Shown in pieces: positions 50,624 to 59,462 of a stretch of DNA of 64,000 nucleotides. Position numbers and translations under genes: made by a program. Under the pieces are notes generated by a model. The model saw only the letters and a list, made by a program, of their open reading frames with translations, was not told the DNA's origin and did not search any database. Each line of letters starts with the position of its first letter. The first letter of the stretch is position 1. This DNA comes from Candidatus Microgenomates bacterium (GTDB lineage: Bacteria; Patescibacteriota; Microgenomatia; UBA1406; HO2-37-13b), in the NCBI GenBank assembly GCA_025449735.1, contig JANWIV010000002.1, forward strand, positions 62,001-126,000, written 5' to 3'.

Positions 50624-51782
50624 TGGCTTCAATGCCTGGAAGCGTGCCACCTTCAATAAATTCAATCATAGCGCCGCCACCAGTAGACAAGTGACTAATT
50701 CTATCGACGTTTTTTTTAGACGCGATAGAAGCAATGGTATCGCCACCCCCAACGAGTGAGAAGGCTTGGCGATCGCCGACAATTGCTGAATAGACGGCGT
50801 TATTCCCAGCTTGGAATACTGATTTCTCGACCATGCCCATCGGTCCATTCCAAATTATGGTTTTACCGCGAGAAATGCGACTGGCAAATAGCTCTCTTGT
50901 GGCAGGGCCGATATCACCAATTATCATTTCTTTTTTAACTTCGCTTAACAATTTGGTCATGATTCTGTTTTGTTTAGTTTTAACTATGACATCTATGGGC
51001 AATATTAAATCAACCTGTTTGTTTTTTGCATGATTTAAAATGAGGCGCGCTTCTTCTCCTTCTTGTTTCTCAAATAGACTGTTACCCACTTCATGACCTT
51101 GTGCATGAAGAAATGTGTTGGCCATACCACCACCAAGCAGGAGCACCTGAGATCGATCAATGAGCTTGTAGAGCATTTTTATTTTAGTGCTAATTTTGGC
51201 CCCTCCAAGTATTGAGATAGTTGGTTTTTTAGGATGTTCCAATATATTACTAATGGTTTCAATTTCGGATTTTAAAAGTAGTCCGGCATAGGAGGGTAAA
51301 AGTTTAGGAATCCCAATAACTGAGGCATGGGGTCGATGACAAACTCCAAAGGCATCCTGAACAAAAATATCAGCCAATTCCGCGAGCGACCTGGCAAAGT
51401 CCTCGTCATTAGCCATCTCACCAGGCCAAAAGCGAAGGTTATCAAGCAGAATAATTGCCGAATTTTGACGATCAAATAATGGGCGACTCTTTTTGTTATT
51501 CCAATCATTGACCAAAATTACAGGATGATTAATTAATTTGGAGAGGTAATTAGCTACTGGCAAAAGAGTCAGCGTCCGATCATGATCTTTTGGATCTCCA
51601 AGGTGGGAACAGAGTATCAGCTTGTTTTTATGCTTGAGGAGTACTTTAAGTGTGGGCAAAGTTTGCCTAATGCGCAGATCGTCGATAATTTTTTTATCTT
51701 TCCCAAGCGTCACGTTATAGTCAACTCGAACCAGAACGGTGGAATTTTTAATTTCAACGTCATCAATCGATTTAATGTCCAT
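50613..51782 (-). CDS. pgk: Phosphoglycerate kinase
   Basis: Glycolytic/gluconeogenic enzyme interconverting 1,3-bisphosphoglycerate and 3-phosphoglycerate with ADP/ATP. Seen: VLVRVDYNVTL, the substrate loop LILCSHLGDPK, VILVNDW, ILGGAKISTKI, LLGGGMANTF and the C-terminal SLVGGGDTIASIA then LSTGGGAMIEFIEG. About 389 residues from ATG 51782; an ATG at 51791 and the longer frame start at 51809 are alternatives. The start overlaps the fbp end by 11 nt, so fbp and pgk form an operon. Confidence 0.96.
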   Translation of the reverse strand: MDIKSIDDVEIKNSTVLVRVDYNVTLGKDKKIIDDLRIRQTLPTLKVLLKHKNKLILCSHLGDPKDHDRTLTLLPVANYLSKLINHPVILVNDWNNKKSRPLFDRQNSAIILLDNLRFWPGEMANDEDFARSLAELADIFVQDAFGVCHRPHASVIGIPKLLPSYAGLLLKSEIETISNILEHPKKPTISILGGAKISTKIKMLYKLIDRSQVLLLGGGMANTFLHAQGHEVGNSLFEKQEGEEARLILNHAKNKQVDLILPIDVIVKTKQNRIMTKLLSEVKKEMIIGDIGPATRELFASRISRGKTIIWNGPMGMVEKSVFQAGNNAVYSAIVGDRQAFSLVGGGDTIASIASKKNVDRISHLSTGGGAMIEFIEGGTLPGIEAIKG

Positions 51783-52743
51783 AATTCTCATTATGGTAAA
51801 ATTTTTCAAACTCTGCCACTTGAGATTTACTCCCCAAGACTATTGGTAGTCGCATATGAAGAGACGTCGGCGTCATTTCAAGGGGGTTTGACCCTTGAGA
51901 AAATGAACTCCCTCCGGCGTGATTTATGATATAAGCCATTGGGTTGACCTCATACAATAATCGAAGTTTGCCCTCTTTTTGTATTCTATCCTCAGGATAG
52001 AGAAAGATTCCACCTTTCAAGAGAATTCGATAGACATCAGCCACCATGGCGGCAGCATATCGCTGGGTTAAGGGTGCACTCCTTTCTTTAATGTGAGATA
52101 AATATTTTCTGATATATTCGGGGTAGCGCGAATAATAACTTTCATTGATAGTATAGGTTGGGCCGACAAGCGGAATTTTAATGTTAGGATTGGTCAAGAC
52201 AAAGCTTCCAATTTCCGGGTCCAATGTGAAACCATTTACTTTTCCCCCGGCGCAATAAATAAATATGACCGACGGGCCATAGAGAAAAAAACCTGCGGCA
52301 ACTTGAGAGATTCCTTTTTGAAGTAGATTATTCGATTTTTTATATATGGAAAAAATTGTGCCAATGCTCATATTGACATCAATATTGCTTGAGCCGTCGA
52401 GAGGATCAAAAAAAACGACATAATCTCCATGAGAATTCTTTATTTTTTCAAAGCTCTCTCTTTCTTCAGATGCAAAGCCATGGACAAGTCCGGATGAGCG
52501 CAATGTCTCGGCAATGAGAAGATCAGCGAACTCATCTAATTTCTGGACTTCATCAGCAAAAATATTTTTCTTGCCCACTGGTCCTAAGATGTCAACCAGA
52601 CCGGCACGTTTGACATGAGAAGCAATAATACGCCCGGCATTATCAAGACTGTTTATAAGCAGGCTAAAATTACCTGTGGCGTTTTTGATCTTTTTTTCCT
52701 CGCTTAAGACAAATTCCGAAAGCGTCGTTATTTGACGATACAT
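51772..52743 (-). CDS. fbp: Fructose-1,6-bisphosphatase, class I
   Basis: Dephosphorylates fructose-1,6-bisphosphate in gluconeogenesis (323 residues). Metal site DPLDGSSNIDVNMSIGTIF and GFASEERE are diagnostic; substrate-site residues KEGKLRLLYEVNPMAYII appear near the C-terminus. Operon with pgk and divergent from the aldolase gene, a functional cluster around triose/hexose bisphosphates. Confidence 0.95.
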   Translation of the reverse strand: MYRQITTLSEFVLSEEKKIKNATGNFSLLINSLDNAGRIIASHVKRAGLVDILGPVGKKNIFADEVQKLDEFADLLIAETLRSSGLVHGFASEERESFEKIKNSHGDYVVFFDPLDGSSNIDVNMSIGTIFSIYKKSNNLLQKGISQVAAGFFLYGPSVIFIYCAGGKVNGFTLDPEIGSFVLTNPNIKIPLVGPTYTINESYYSRYPEYIRKYLSHIKERSAPLTQRYAAAMVADVYRILLKGGIFLYPEDRIQKEGKLRLLYEVNPMAYIINHAGGSSFSQGSNPLEMTPTSLHMRLPIVLGSKSQVAEFEKFYHNENYGH

Positions 52744-52790
52744 AATCGTGATATTTATATTAACACATATTTATTGTTATACTTATATCC

Positions 52791-53816
52791 ATGGAGGAAG
52801 ATAACAATACAAAACTGGCAAAAATTGCCCAATCGCTTATTCCTATCGGCAAGGGAATACTTGCTGCTGATGAATCGACTAGCACCATTACCAAGCGCTT
52901 TGAATTAATAGGTGTTCCATCAACCGAGGAAACTAGACGACAATATCGGCAACTTTTATTTACTACTCCAGAGATCGAAAAATATATAAGTGGGGTGATA
53001 ATGTATGATGAGACAATTCGCCAAAAAAGCGATAATGGTGAGAGCTTTGTCTCAATTCTTCAAAATAAAGGAATTATACCGGGGATCAAAGTCGATGGCG
53101 GGACCACACCTCTTAGAGTAGGCTCGAGTGAGTTGCTTACAATCGGACTTGAGGGACTGCCAGAAAGGCTTGCATCTTATTATGAATTGGGCGCTCGTTT
53201 TGCTAAATGGCGCGCCGTCTTCACCATTTCAGACGAGTTTCCTACTAGCGAATGTATTGAAAAAAATTCCCAGGCGCTCGCCTTATATGCCATTCAATCT
53301 CAGCAGGCCGGACTAGTGCCAATTGTTGAGCCCGAGGTTATGATGGAGGGGAGTCATAGTCAGGAAAGATGTTATGAGGTAACAAATCAAGTTTTATTGC
53401 AGGTTTTTAAGGATTTAGAAGTCCAAAAAGTAAGCTATCCCGGAATGTTGCTTAAGCCGAATATGATTGTTCCTGGTAAATCCGCCGCTATGGCGATAAA
53501 TCCATATCAAACGGCTCAAAAAACGCGAGCTCTCCTTGAGACGGTGGTGCCAAAAGAAGTTCCTGGGATAGTTTTTCTCTCCGGAGGGATGACACCAGTG
53601 CAAGCTACCGAAAACCTAAATGCAATGAATAAAGAGAGGGCTCTTTGGCAATTGTCTTTTTCTTATGGACGGGCCCTTCAGGAGCCAGTATTAAAAGCCT
53701 GGAATGGATCGAGAGGTAATGAAAGCACGGCGCAAGAGATGTTTTTAGAGAGAGCCCGACTCAACAGTCTCGCTGTCGTTGGTAAATACGATTCCAAGAT
53801 GGAAACAATGTCTTGA
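52791..53816 (+). CDS. Class I fructose-bisphosphate aldolase
   Basis: Schiff-base aldolase of 341 residues of the type known from animals and plants: GKGILAADESTSTITKRF at the start, GIKVDGGTTPL, ARFAKWRAVF, VPIVEPEV, and the Schiff-base Lys in MLLKPNMIVPG (about 221), then FLSGGMTPVQAT. TATACT (52778-52783) ends 7 nt before the ATG, so the mRNA is predicted leaderless. Divergent from fbp and pgk. Confidence 0.95.
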   Translation: MEEDNNTKLAKIAQSLIPIGKGILAADESTSTITKRFELIGVPSTEETRRQYRQLLFTTPEIEKYISGVIMYDETIRQKSDNGESFVSILQNKGIIPGIKVDGGTTPLRVGSSELLTIGLEGLPERLASYYELGARFAKWRAVFTISDEFPTSECIEKNSQALALYAIQSQQAGLVPIVEPEVMMEGSHSQERCYEVTNQVLLQVFKDLEVQKVSYPGMLLKPNMIVPGKSAAMAINPYQTAQKTRALLETVVPKEVPGIVFLSGGMTPVQATENLNAMNKERALWQLSFSYGRALQEPVLKAWNGSRGNESTAQEMFLERARLNSLAVVGKYDSKMETMS

Positions 53817-53903
53817 CGGTCTAAACCTAATTAGCAGACACTATTTTGATCTGCTAATACAATGCAATTATTATTTAGATTGTTGTGACAGTCTAAATTG
53901 TAT
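53817..53903. other. Inverted repeats between aldolase and CPBP genes
   Basis: ATTAGCAGA and TCTGCTAAT form a perfect 9-bp stem around an 11-nt loop, followed by a second pair TTTAGA...TCTAAA; the sequence GTCTAAA occurs near both ends. No T-run, so termination by this structure is doubtful. Confidence 0.45.
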
Positions 53904-54476
53904 ATGAATATTTACATTGTGGGAACACTTTTAATTGGTTACTTTGCCTTTTCCTTGTTGTATAAAAAGGCCCACCGCTATTTATATGACTTGGTTTGGC
54001 GGGGAATCATTATTGGCTTTGTCTTATTGACTGCCGAACAGACTGTCGCGATAAGTCAAAATCAATGGCTTATTTTGGTCGGGGTATTTATTTCGGCCTT
54101 TATTATGGCAATGGTAGCGATGAGGACGACTGCGGTCTATCAGACATTTGTTGCTGTCATCGCCGCACCAATAACGGAGGAGTTTTTGTTTCGTGGCTTT
54201 ATCCTGTCAGTCGTCACTGGTACGAATTTTGAGAGGATTTTGATTACCTCAATTCTATTTGGCGTTTGGCATTTGAAAAACCTAAGAGTTTTGACTTTTT
54301 CCTTACTCATTTATCAGGTTATATATGCTTTCGTCTTTGGTTTTCCACTGGGGTACCTAGCAATTTATAGCCAGTCATTGTTTTTGCCAATTCTAGTCCA
54401 TACGATTAACAATGCTGGTGCTAGCATGATCCATCGCAAGCTTCCATTCTTGCGACAAGAAAAGAATTCCTCATGA
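53904..54476 (+). CDS. CPBP family intramembrane metalloprotease
   Basis: A membrane protein of 190 residues with five or six hydrophobic segments and the CPBP/CAAX protease motifs: EEFLFRG (EExxxR), GVWHLKN (His), and a C-terminal LVHTINN (HxxxN). Possible roles include processing of peptides or lipid-modified proteins. ATG 53904 chosen over an in-frame TTG two codons upstream. Confidence 0.88.
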   Translation: MNIYIVGTLLIGYFAFSLLYKKAHRYLYDLVWRGIIIGFVLLTAEQTVAISQNQWLILVGVFISAFIMAMVAMRTTAVYQTFVAVIAAPITEEFLFRGFILSVVTGTNFERILITSILFGVWHLKNLRVLTFSLLIYQVIYAFVFGFPLGYLAIYSQSLFLPILVHTINNAGASMIHRKLPFLRQEKNSS

Positions 54477-54510
54477 TTTTCGCCGTCTTAACGTTATAAT
54501 TAAGCTTTCA

Positions 54511-55230
54511 ATGCTGATAATCAAAAATCTTTCTGTCAATATCGAGAGAAAGAAAATCCTAAACAATATCAACTTCACTTTTGAGCCGGGGCGGGTTTAT
54601 GTCTTGATGGGCCCAAATGGTTCGGGTAAGTCATCGCTCGCCAGTGTCATTATGGGGAACCCAATTTATAAAACTAGCGCTCGGTCAAAAGTCAAATTTA
54701 AAAATGAAGGTATCTTAGGTCTTAAAGCTGAGGAGAGAGCAAAACAGGGTATATTTATGTCATTTCAGAATCCAGTCTCTCTGACTGGCGTCTCAATCTA
54801 TCAACTGATGCGCTATGTCATGGGTGGGAAAATCGACCCGCTAGCAATTCGTCAACAATTGCAGAAGTATGCCAAAGAGTTATCAGTGAGTGAAGAGTTA
54901 CTGTCAAGATCATTAAATGATAATTTTTCTGGAGGAGAGCGGAAAAAAATGGAGATATTGCAGGCGGCAATACTTGATCCGTCGCTTTTGATATTTGACG
55001 AAATTGACACAGGAGTTGATGTCGATTCATTGAAAGCGATTGCCAAATTTATCAATAAGATGAGGGATAAGAAAAAAATCTTTATCATCATTACTCACTA
55101 CAATCGAATTTTAAAATATATCAAGCCCGATAAAGTACTTATCCTCGTCGGTGGAAAATTGGTTAAAGTGGGGGATTCAAGATTAGCTGAGAAGATTGAA
55201 AAATCTGGTTATGAGCATTTGTCATCCTGA
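54511..55230 (+). CDS. sufC: Fe-S assembly ATPase SufC
   Basis: ABC-type ATPase of the SUF scaffold complex (239 residues). Walker A GPNGSGKSS, signature FSGGERKKMEI, Walker B LLIFDEIDTGVD, all intact. The final codons (ending Ser-Ser-stop) lie in a dispersed palindrome whose left end TGTCATCCTGA supplies the TGA stop. TATAAT at 54495-54500 ends 10 nt before the ATG. First gene of the SUF group. Confidence 0.97.
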   Translation: MLIIKNLSVNIERKKILNNINFTFEPGRVYVLMGPNGSGKSSLASVIMGNPIYKTSARSKVKFKNEGILGLKAEERAKQGIFMSFQNPVSLTGVSIYQLMRYVMGGKIDPLAIRQQLQKYAKELSVSEELLSRSLNDNFSGGERKKMEILQAAILDPSLLIFDEIDTGVDVDSLKAIAKFINKMRDKKKIFIIITHYNRILKYIKPDKVLILVGGKLVKVGDSRLAEKIEKSGYEHLSS

Positions 55231-55305
55231 ATCCGCCTCGGTGGATGAAGGATCCCATTTACCAGTGAGATTCTTTTCCCACCGACCAGCGGGATCAGAA
55301 TGACA
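55220..55305. repeat. TGTCATCC palindromic element between sufC and sufB
   Basis: Arms TGTCATCCTGA (55220-55230) and TCAGAATGACA (55295-55305) pair over 11 bp with one mismatch. Inner GGATCC and CACCGACCAGCGGGATC segments are GC-rich. The left arm overlaps the sufC stop codon and the right arm ends 10 bp before the sufB ATG. The mRNA hairpin may alter sufC/sufB ratio. Confidence 0.85.
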
Positions 55306-55315
55306 TTCAGAGAAT

Positions 55316-56716
55316 ATGAAACAAACTCAAAACAATTTAAATCTTGATTATAAATTTGGCTTTTCCATGCCAGAAAAACCAATTTATAAAACCAAACCCG
55401 GTTTGACAGTAAGCACTGTCAAAGAAATATCGAAAATAAAACGGGAGCCAAAATGGATGCTTGACTATAGACTTGCAGCTCTTAAGATTTTTTTTGAGAA
55501 AACAATGCCCGAGTGGGGAGCGGATTTATCAAAAATTATTTTTGAGAAGATTGTCTATTTTGTCCGCTCTTCAGACAAGCAAATGAGCTCGTGGGAAGAT
55601 TTGCCAGCCGACATCAAAGAGACTTATGACCGTATTGGAGTGCCTGAGGCTGAGAAGAATTTCCTTGCTGGCGTCTCGGCTCAATATGATAGTGAGGTAG
55701 TCTACGAAAGTGTGCAGAAGGAGTTGACAAAGCAAGGAGTGATTTTTTGTGATATGGATACCGCTCTCGCTAAATATCCAAAATTGGTCAAAGAATATTT
55801 CGGGACACTTATACCCGCCCATGATAATAAATTTGCTGCCCTAAATTCTGCGGTCTGGTCAGGCGGTTCATTTGTCTATGTGCCTAAGGGAGTGCAAGTC
55901 AAGCTCCCGCTTCAAGCCTATTTTCGGATTAACAGCGAGCGATTTGGTCAATTTGAAAGGACGCTCATTATCGCTGAACCGGGTTCCAACGTCCATTATA
56001 TCGAGGGTTGTACCGCGCCAATCTATACTACTGACAGTTTGCATGCGGCAGTCGTGGAGATATTTGTCAAACGTGGCGCTCGCGTCCGATATACCACCGT
56101 GCAAAATTGGAGTAGCAATGTCTACAATCTAGTCACCAAGCGAGCTCGAGCTGATGAGCATGCTATTATGGAATGGATTGACTGCAATATTGGAAGCAAA
56201 GTGACGATGAAATACCCCAGTGTCTATTTAATGGGGGACGGCTCAAAAGGGGAGGTATTGTCGATCGCCTATGCGGGAGCGGGGCAACACCAAGATGCCG
56301 GTGCGAAAATGTTTCATTTTGGGAAAAATACTTCCTCAAGAATTGTTTCCAAATCAATATCAAAAGATGGTGGACGCACTTCTTATCGTGGCATGGTAGT
56401 GGTGCGACCAGGAGCGACTAATGCCTCTGTATTTGTCTCCTGCGACGCACTGCTTATGGATGAAAAAAGCAGATCCGATACTTATCCGACAATGAAAATA
56501 AAAGAGTCAGAGGTAATGATTCAGCATGAAGCGACGGTTGAGAAACTAGGCGATGAGAAACTTTTTTATCTCGCCAGCCGCGGTCTAACTAAAGAGGTTG
56601 CCGAAGGGATGCTGGTCAATGGCTTCATTGAACCAGTAACACGTGAGATACCACTCGAATATTCAATTGAGCTTAATCGATTAATGCAACTGGAGATGAG
56701 TGGTAGTGTGGGTTAA
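55316..56716 (+). CDS. sufB: Fe-S scaffold protein SufB
   Basis: SufB (466 residues) with SufC and SufD makes nascent Fe-S clusters. Seen: WMLDYRLAALKIF, YVPKGVQVKLPLQAYFRIN, the beta-helix core, SCDALLMDEKSRSDTYP and HEATVEKLGDEKLFYLASRG. Normal length. Confidence 0.97.
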   Translation: MKQTQNNLNLDYKFGFSMPEKPIYKTKPGLTVSTVKEISKIKREPKWMLDYRLAALKIFFEKTMPEWGADLSKIIFEKIVYFVRSSDKQMSSWEDLPADIKETYDRIGVPEAEKNFLAGVSAQYDSEVVYESVQKELTKQGVIFCDMDTALAKYPKLVKEYFGTLIPAHDNKFAALNSAVWSGGSFVYVPKGVQVKLPLQAYFRINSERFGQFERTLIIAEPGSNVHYIEGCTAPIYTTDSLHAAVVEIFVKRGARVRYTTVQNWSSNVYNLVTKRARADEHAIMEWIDCNIGSKVTMKYPSVYLMGDGSKGEVLSIAYAGAGQHQDAGAKMFHFGKNTSSRIVSKSISKDGGRTSYRGMVVVRPGATNASVFVSCDALLMDEKSRSDTYPTMKIKESEVMIQHEATVEKLGDEKLFYLASRGLTKEVAEGMLVNGFIEPVTREIPLEYSIELNRLMQLEMSGSVG

Positions 56717-56928
56717 CTCCCCACTGCAACCAAAGCGACGCTGATGAAAATTATAAAAACAGTGAATAAGACTAAAATAATAGGCAGGCTAAGTAAAATC
56801 TTTACCCAGATTTTCCATTTCATCCATGCAAACATGAGGATTAGTCCAATCGGATATGCAAATATTAATGCCAATACAACGATAAGCGTTTGAGTGTCGT
56901 AGGAGAGCTCATCGCTTTTTTTTGCCAT
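56713..56928 (-). CDS. Small membrane protein, 71 aa
   Basis: Two strongly hydrophobic segments (about residues 13-35 and 41-68) flank a Trp/Lys loop MKWKIWVK; no family recognised. It lies opposite to sufB and sufD, between them, and overlaps the sufB stop by 4 bp. A CATAAT on the minus strand ends about 5 nt before its ATG. Interrupts the SUF operon on the other strand. Confidence 0.6.
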   Translation of the reverse strand: MAKKSDELSYDTQTLIVVLALIFAYPIGLILMFAWMKWKIWVKILLSLPIILVLFTVFIIFISVALVAVGS

Positions 56929-56972
56929 TATTTATTATGTAGAAATTTTACAACTCAAGTCAAGAGTCAAAA

Positions 56973-57539
56973 ATGAAATTTATTGATATCACTCACTTAA
57001 AAAAAAATAAATATAGAATTGACAAGCCGGGTCAATATATTTTTTTCATGTTTAATCGATCGGGCAATTTGCAAATTGATATTAATGCAGAAAATGCCAA
57101 GGTCTACATTTTTGGCCTTTATACCGGCAAGAGTGATGAGGTGTTTACATTAAATACGATTCAACATCATATGGTAGGGAACTCGATATCGGATCTTTTG
57201 ATAAAGGGAGTTTTTACCGATTCTTCAAAATTCATTTATAAGGGGCTTATCAGAATTGATAAAAAGGCCCAAAAATCAAATGCCTATCAAAAAAATCAAA
57301 ATTTGGTATTATCGAGCCAAGTTTATGTAGATTCAAATCCCTATCTTGAGATCCTAGCAGATGATGTGCGTTGTACTCATGGCTCAACTACCGGAGGATT
57401 GGATAAGGATCAACTTTACTACGTTATGACAAGGGGTATTGATAAAATTAAAGCTGAAAAAATGTTGATTGAAGGGTTTATTAAAGAAATTGAATTTAAG
57501 ATTCGTGACCTAGGTTATGAAGGAAGCCTTTCTAGATAA
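56973..57539 (+). CDS. sufD: Short SufD-like protein
   Basis: 188 residues matching the C-terminal part of SufB/SufD: QVYVDSNPYLEILADDVRCTHGSTTGGLDKDQLYYVMTRG is split over about 120-160 and corresponds to the SufD segment with its conserved Cys-x-His (CTHG). Normal SufD has about 420 residues; the N-terminal domain and half the beta-helix are missing. Placed between sufB and sufS, so a working minimal partner of SufB is likely. I infer function from context. Confidence 0.82.
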   Translation: MKFIDITHLKKNKYRIDKPGQYIFFMFNRSGNLQIDINAENAKVYIFGLYTGKSDEVFTLNTIQHHMVGNSISDLLIKGVFTDSSKFIYKGLIRIDKKAQKSNAYQKNQNLVLSSQVYVDSNPYLEILADDVRCTHGSTTGGLDKDQLYYVMTRGIDKIKAEKMLIEGFIKEIEFKIRDLGYEGSLSR

Positions 57540-57637
57540 CAGCAGCGGCATTAAAAAAATGTTCAATTTTCAATGTTCATTGAATATTTTAGTGTTGATT
57601 GATCATTATATATTGGTAATCGTATAGTTAATCGCTT
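57540..57637 (+). repeat. Word spacer before sufS
   Basis: Repeated TTCAATTTTCAATGTTCATTGAA-like words (about 57560-57582, written here only in part) forming weak inverted repeats; TATAGT at 57623-57628 ends 9 nt before the sufS ATG and could be its -10. Confidence 0.5.
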
Positions 57638-58861
57638 ATGCTAGATGTCAAAAAAATAAAAGCAGATTTTCCGATTTTTAAGACGCATCCAGAGCTTATT
57701 TATCTTGATTCGACATCGACCTCGCTTAAGCCGCAATCGGTTATTCATAAAACCATGTCGTATTATCGCGATTACTCTGCCAATATTCATCGCGGTATTT
57801 ATAAAATTTCAGATCATGCCACCGAAGAATTTGAAGGGACTCGCAACCTAGTGGCTGAGTTTATTAATGCCCCTTCTCCAGCTGAAATAATTTTCACCCG
57901 AGGCACCACGGAGTCAATGAATCTGATTGTTTACGCACTAGGAAGGCAAATTATTGAGCAAGGTGATGAGATTGTGACGACGATCATGGAGCATCATAGC
58001 AATTTTGTCCCATGGCAACAACTGGCTATTGAAAAAAAAGCGACTCTAAAAATTATTGATATTGATGAGAGCGGAATCCTAGACAGCAATAATCTTGATA
58101 AATATATTTCAAAAAAAACAAAAATACTAGCGATCACTTATATATCAAATGTCTTGGGGACAATCAATCCGATTAAAGAAATTATTATAAACGCTCGCAA
58201 AATAAATCCCAATATAATCGTTATCGTTGATGCCGCACAAGCCTCTCCTCATCACAAGTTAGACGTGCAAGATTTAGATTGTGACTTCTTAGCTTTTTCT
58301 GGGCACAAGATGCTTGGACCAACTGGAATTGGCATTTTATGGGGTAGACAAAAGCTACTTGATCAGATGAAACCATTTAATTATGGGGGTGATATGGTTG
58401 AGGAGGTTTATATCGATAAAACCATTTTTCACCCCTCCCCTTCTAAATTTGAAGCCGGTACGCCACATATTGCGGGTGTAATTGGAATGGGGGCGGCAAT
58501 TGAATATTTAAATAGAATTGGCTTAGATAATATAGCTAGTCACGAGAATAGGCTTATTAAAATTGCGCTTAATCGGTTAAACGAAGAATTTGGTGAGGAA
58601 ATTAATATTTTAGGACCAGATTTTGACCAAAAGGTAGCCATTGCTACTTTTACTTTCAATGATTGCCATCCTCATGATTTGGCGCAGCTTTTGGATGAGG
58701 AGGGGATTGCGGTGCGGATTGGTTTTCATTGCGCGATGCCGCTTCATACTAGGCTCAAGGCTCATGCGACTACCAGAGCCAGTTTCTATCTATACAATGA
58801 TGAGGCCGATGTTGAGAATTTAATCGAAGGGCTTAAGCATGCAAGGAGAGTGCTTGCTTAA
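57638..58861 (+). CDS. sufS: Cysteine desulfurase SufS
   Basis: PLP enzyme that takes sulfur from cysteine for Fe-S clusters (407 residues). PLP Lys in FSGHKMLGPTGIG (about 223), catalytic Cys in RIGFHCAMPLH (about 365), His in MEHHSNFVPW. Group II desulfurase pattern, consistent with SufU as its partner. Confidence 0.97.
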   Translation: MLDVKKIKADFPIFKTHPELIYLDSTSTSLKPQSVIHKTMSYYRDYSANIHRGIYKISDHATEEFEGTRNLVAEFINAPSPAEIIFTRGTTESMNLIVYALGRQIIEQGDEIVTTIMEHHSNFVPWQQLAIEKKATLKIIDIDESGILDSNNLDKYISKKTKILAITYISNVLGTINPIKEIIINARKINPNIIVIVDAAQASPHHKLDVQDLDCDFLAFSGHKMLGPTGIGILWGRQKLLDQMKPFNYGGDMVEEVYIDKTIFHPSPSKFEAGTPHIAGVIGMGAAIEYLNRIGLDNIASHENRLIKIALNRLNEEFGEEINILGPDFDQKVAIATFTFNDCHPHDLAQLLDEEGIAVRIGFHCAMPLHTRLKAHATTRASFYLYNDEADVENLIEGLKHARRVLA

Positions 58862-58939
58862 ATTATCAATTTTCAATTATCAATTATCAATCAATACTCA
58901 AATATTCAATAATCACTAATTAATTGAAAATTAACTATA
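58862..58939 (+). repeat. Word spacer between sufS and sufU
   Basis: Multiple copies of TCAATTATCAA-like words across the whole interval; the right end TAATTAATTGAAAATTAA partly complements the left end. No gene. Resembles spacers at 19246 and 57540 in style. Confidence 0.6.
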
Positions 58940-59296
58940 ATGTCAATTTATTCAGAAATCATATTGCATCATTACAAACACCCCAGTAATTATGGGTCAT
59001 TGGAACATCCGGATCTTAAGGCAACTGCGGTCAACACTGTTTGCGGGGACAAAGTGGCAATTACCATTAAAAAGAAGCATGATAAAATTGTTGACATTAA
59101 ATTTGAGGGCAGTGGTTGTGCCATTTCTATTGCATCGGCATCGCTCCTCAGCGAAAAAGCCAAAGGCATGAAAATCGTTGATTTGCAAAAATTAGATAGA
59201 GCTGATATTGTGAAGTTATTAGGAATAGAATTATCTGCCTCAAGATTGAAATGTGCTCTGTTGCCACTTGAAGCGTTGAAGAAAGCAGTATTATAA
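58940..59296 (+). CDS. sufU: SufU-type sulfur acceptor / scaffold
   Basis: NifU-N-like protein of 118 residues. Three conserved Cys: VCGDK, GSGCAIS, RLKCALLPLE, and an N-terminal YSEIILHHYKHPSNYG. In Gram-positive-type SUF systems SufU accepts sulfur from SufS via a zinc site. Shorter than B. subtilis SufU (147). Confidence 0.94.
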   Translation: MSIYSEIILHHYKHPSNYGSLEHPDLKATAVNTVCGDKVAITIKKKHDKIVDIKFEGSGCAISIASASLLSEKAKGMKIVDLQKLDRADIVKLLGIELSASRLKCALLPLEALKKAVL

Positions 59297-59462
59297 ATTG
59301 ATCTAATTGACCTAAAATATTAATTTCGAACTCCGAAGTTCGAAATACGAAACAAATTCTAAATTCGAATTTATGTAATTATTAAATATTGTTTCGAAAT
59401 TCGAGATTCGAGATTCGGATTTGTTATCTAGACATTAATTAGAAATTAGAAATTTTAAACAA
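59297..59462 (+). repeat. Long palindromic word spacer before ferredoxin
   Basis: A perfect palindrome ATTTCGAACT-CCGA-AGTTCGAAAT occupies 59323-59346. Further right, TTCGAAATTCGAGATTCGAG words (about 59393-59415) complement the AAACAAATTC/GAATTT region in inverted fashion, and AATTAGAAATTAGAAATT follows at about 59438-59455, the same word as in the rpsC-rplP spacer. No gene or terminator seen. Confidence 0.65.

Noticed and set aside
12863-59462. CRISPR-like arrays in the repetitive spacers
   Set aside because: The repeats are short, contiguous A/T-rich words without unique spacers, and there are no cas genes.
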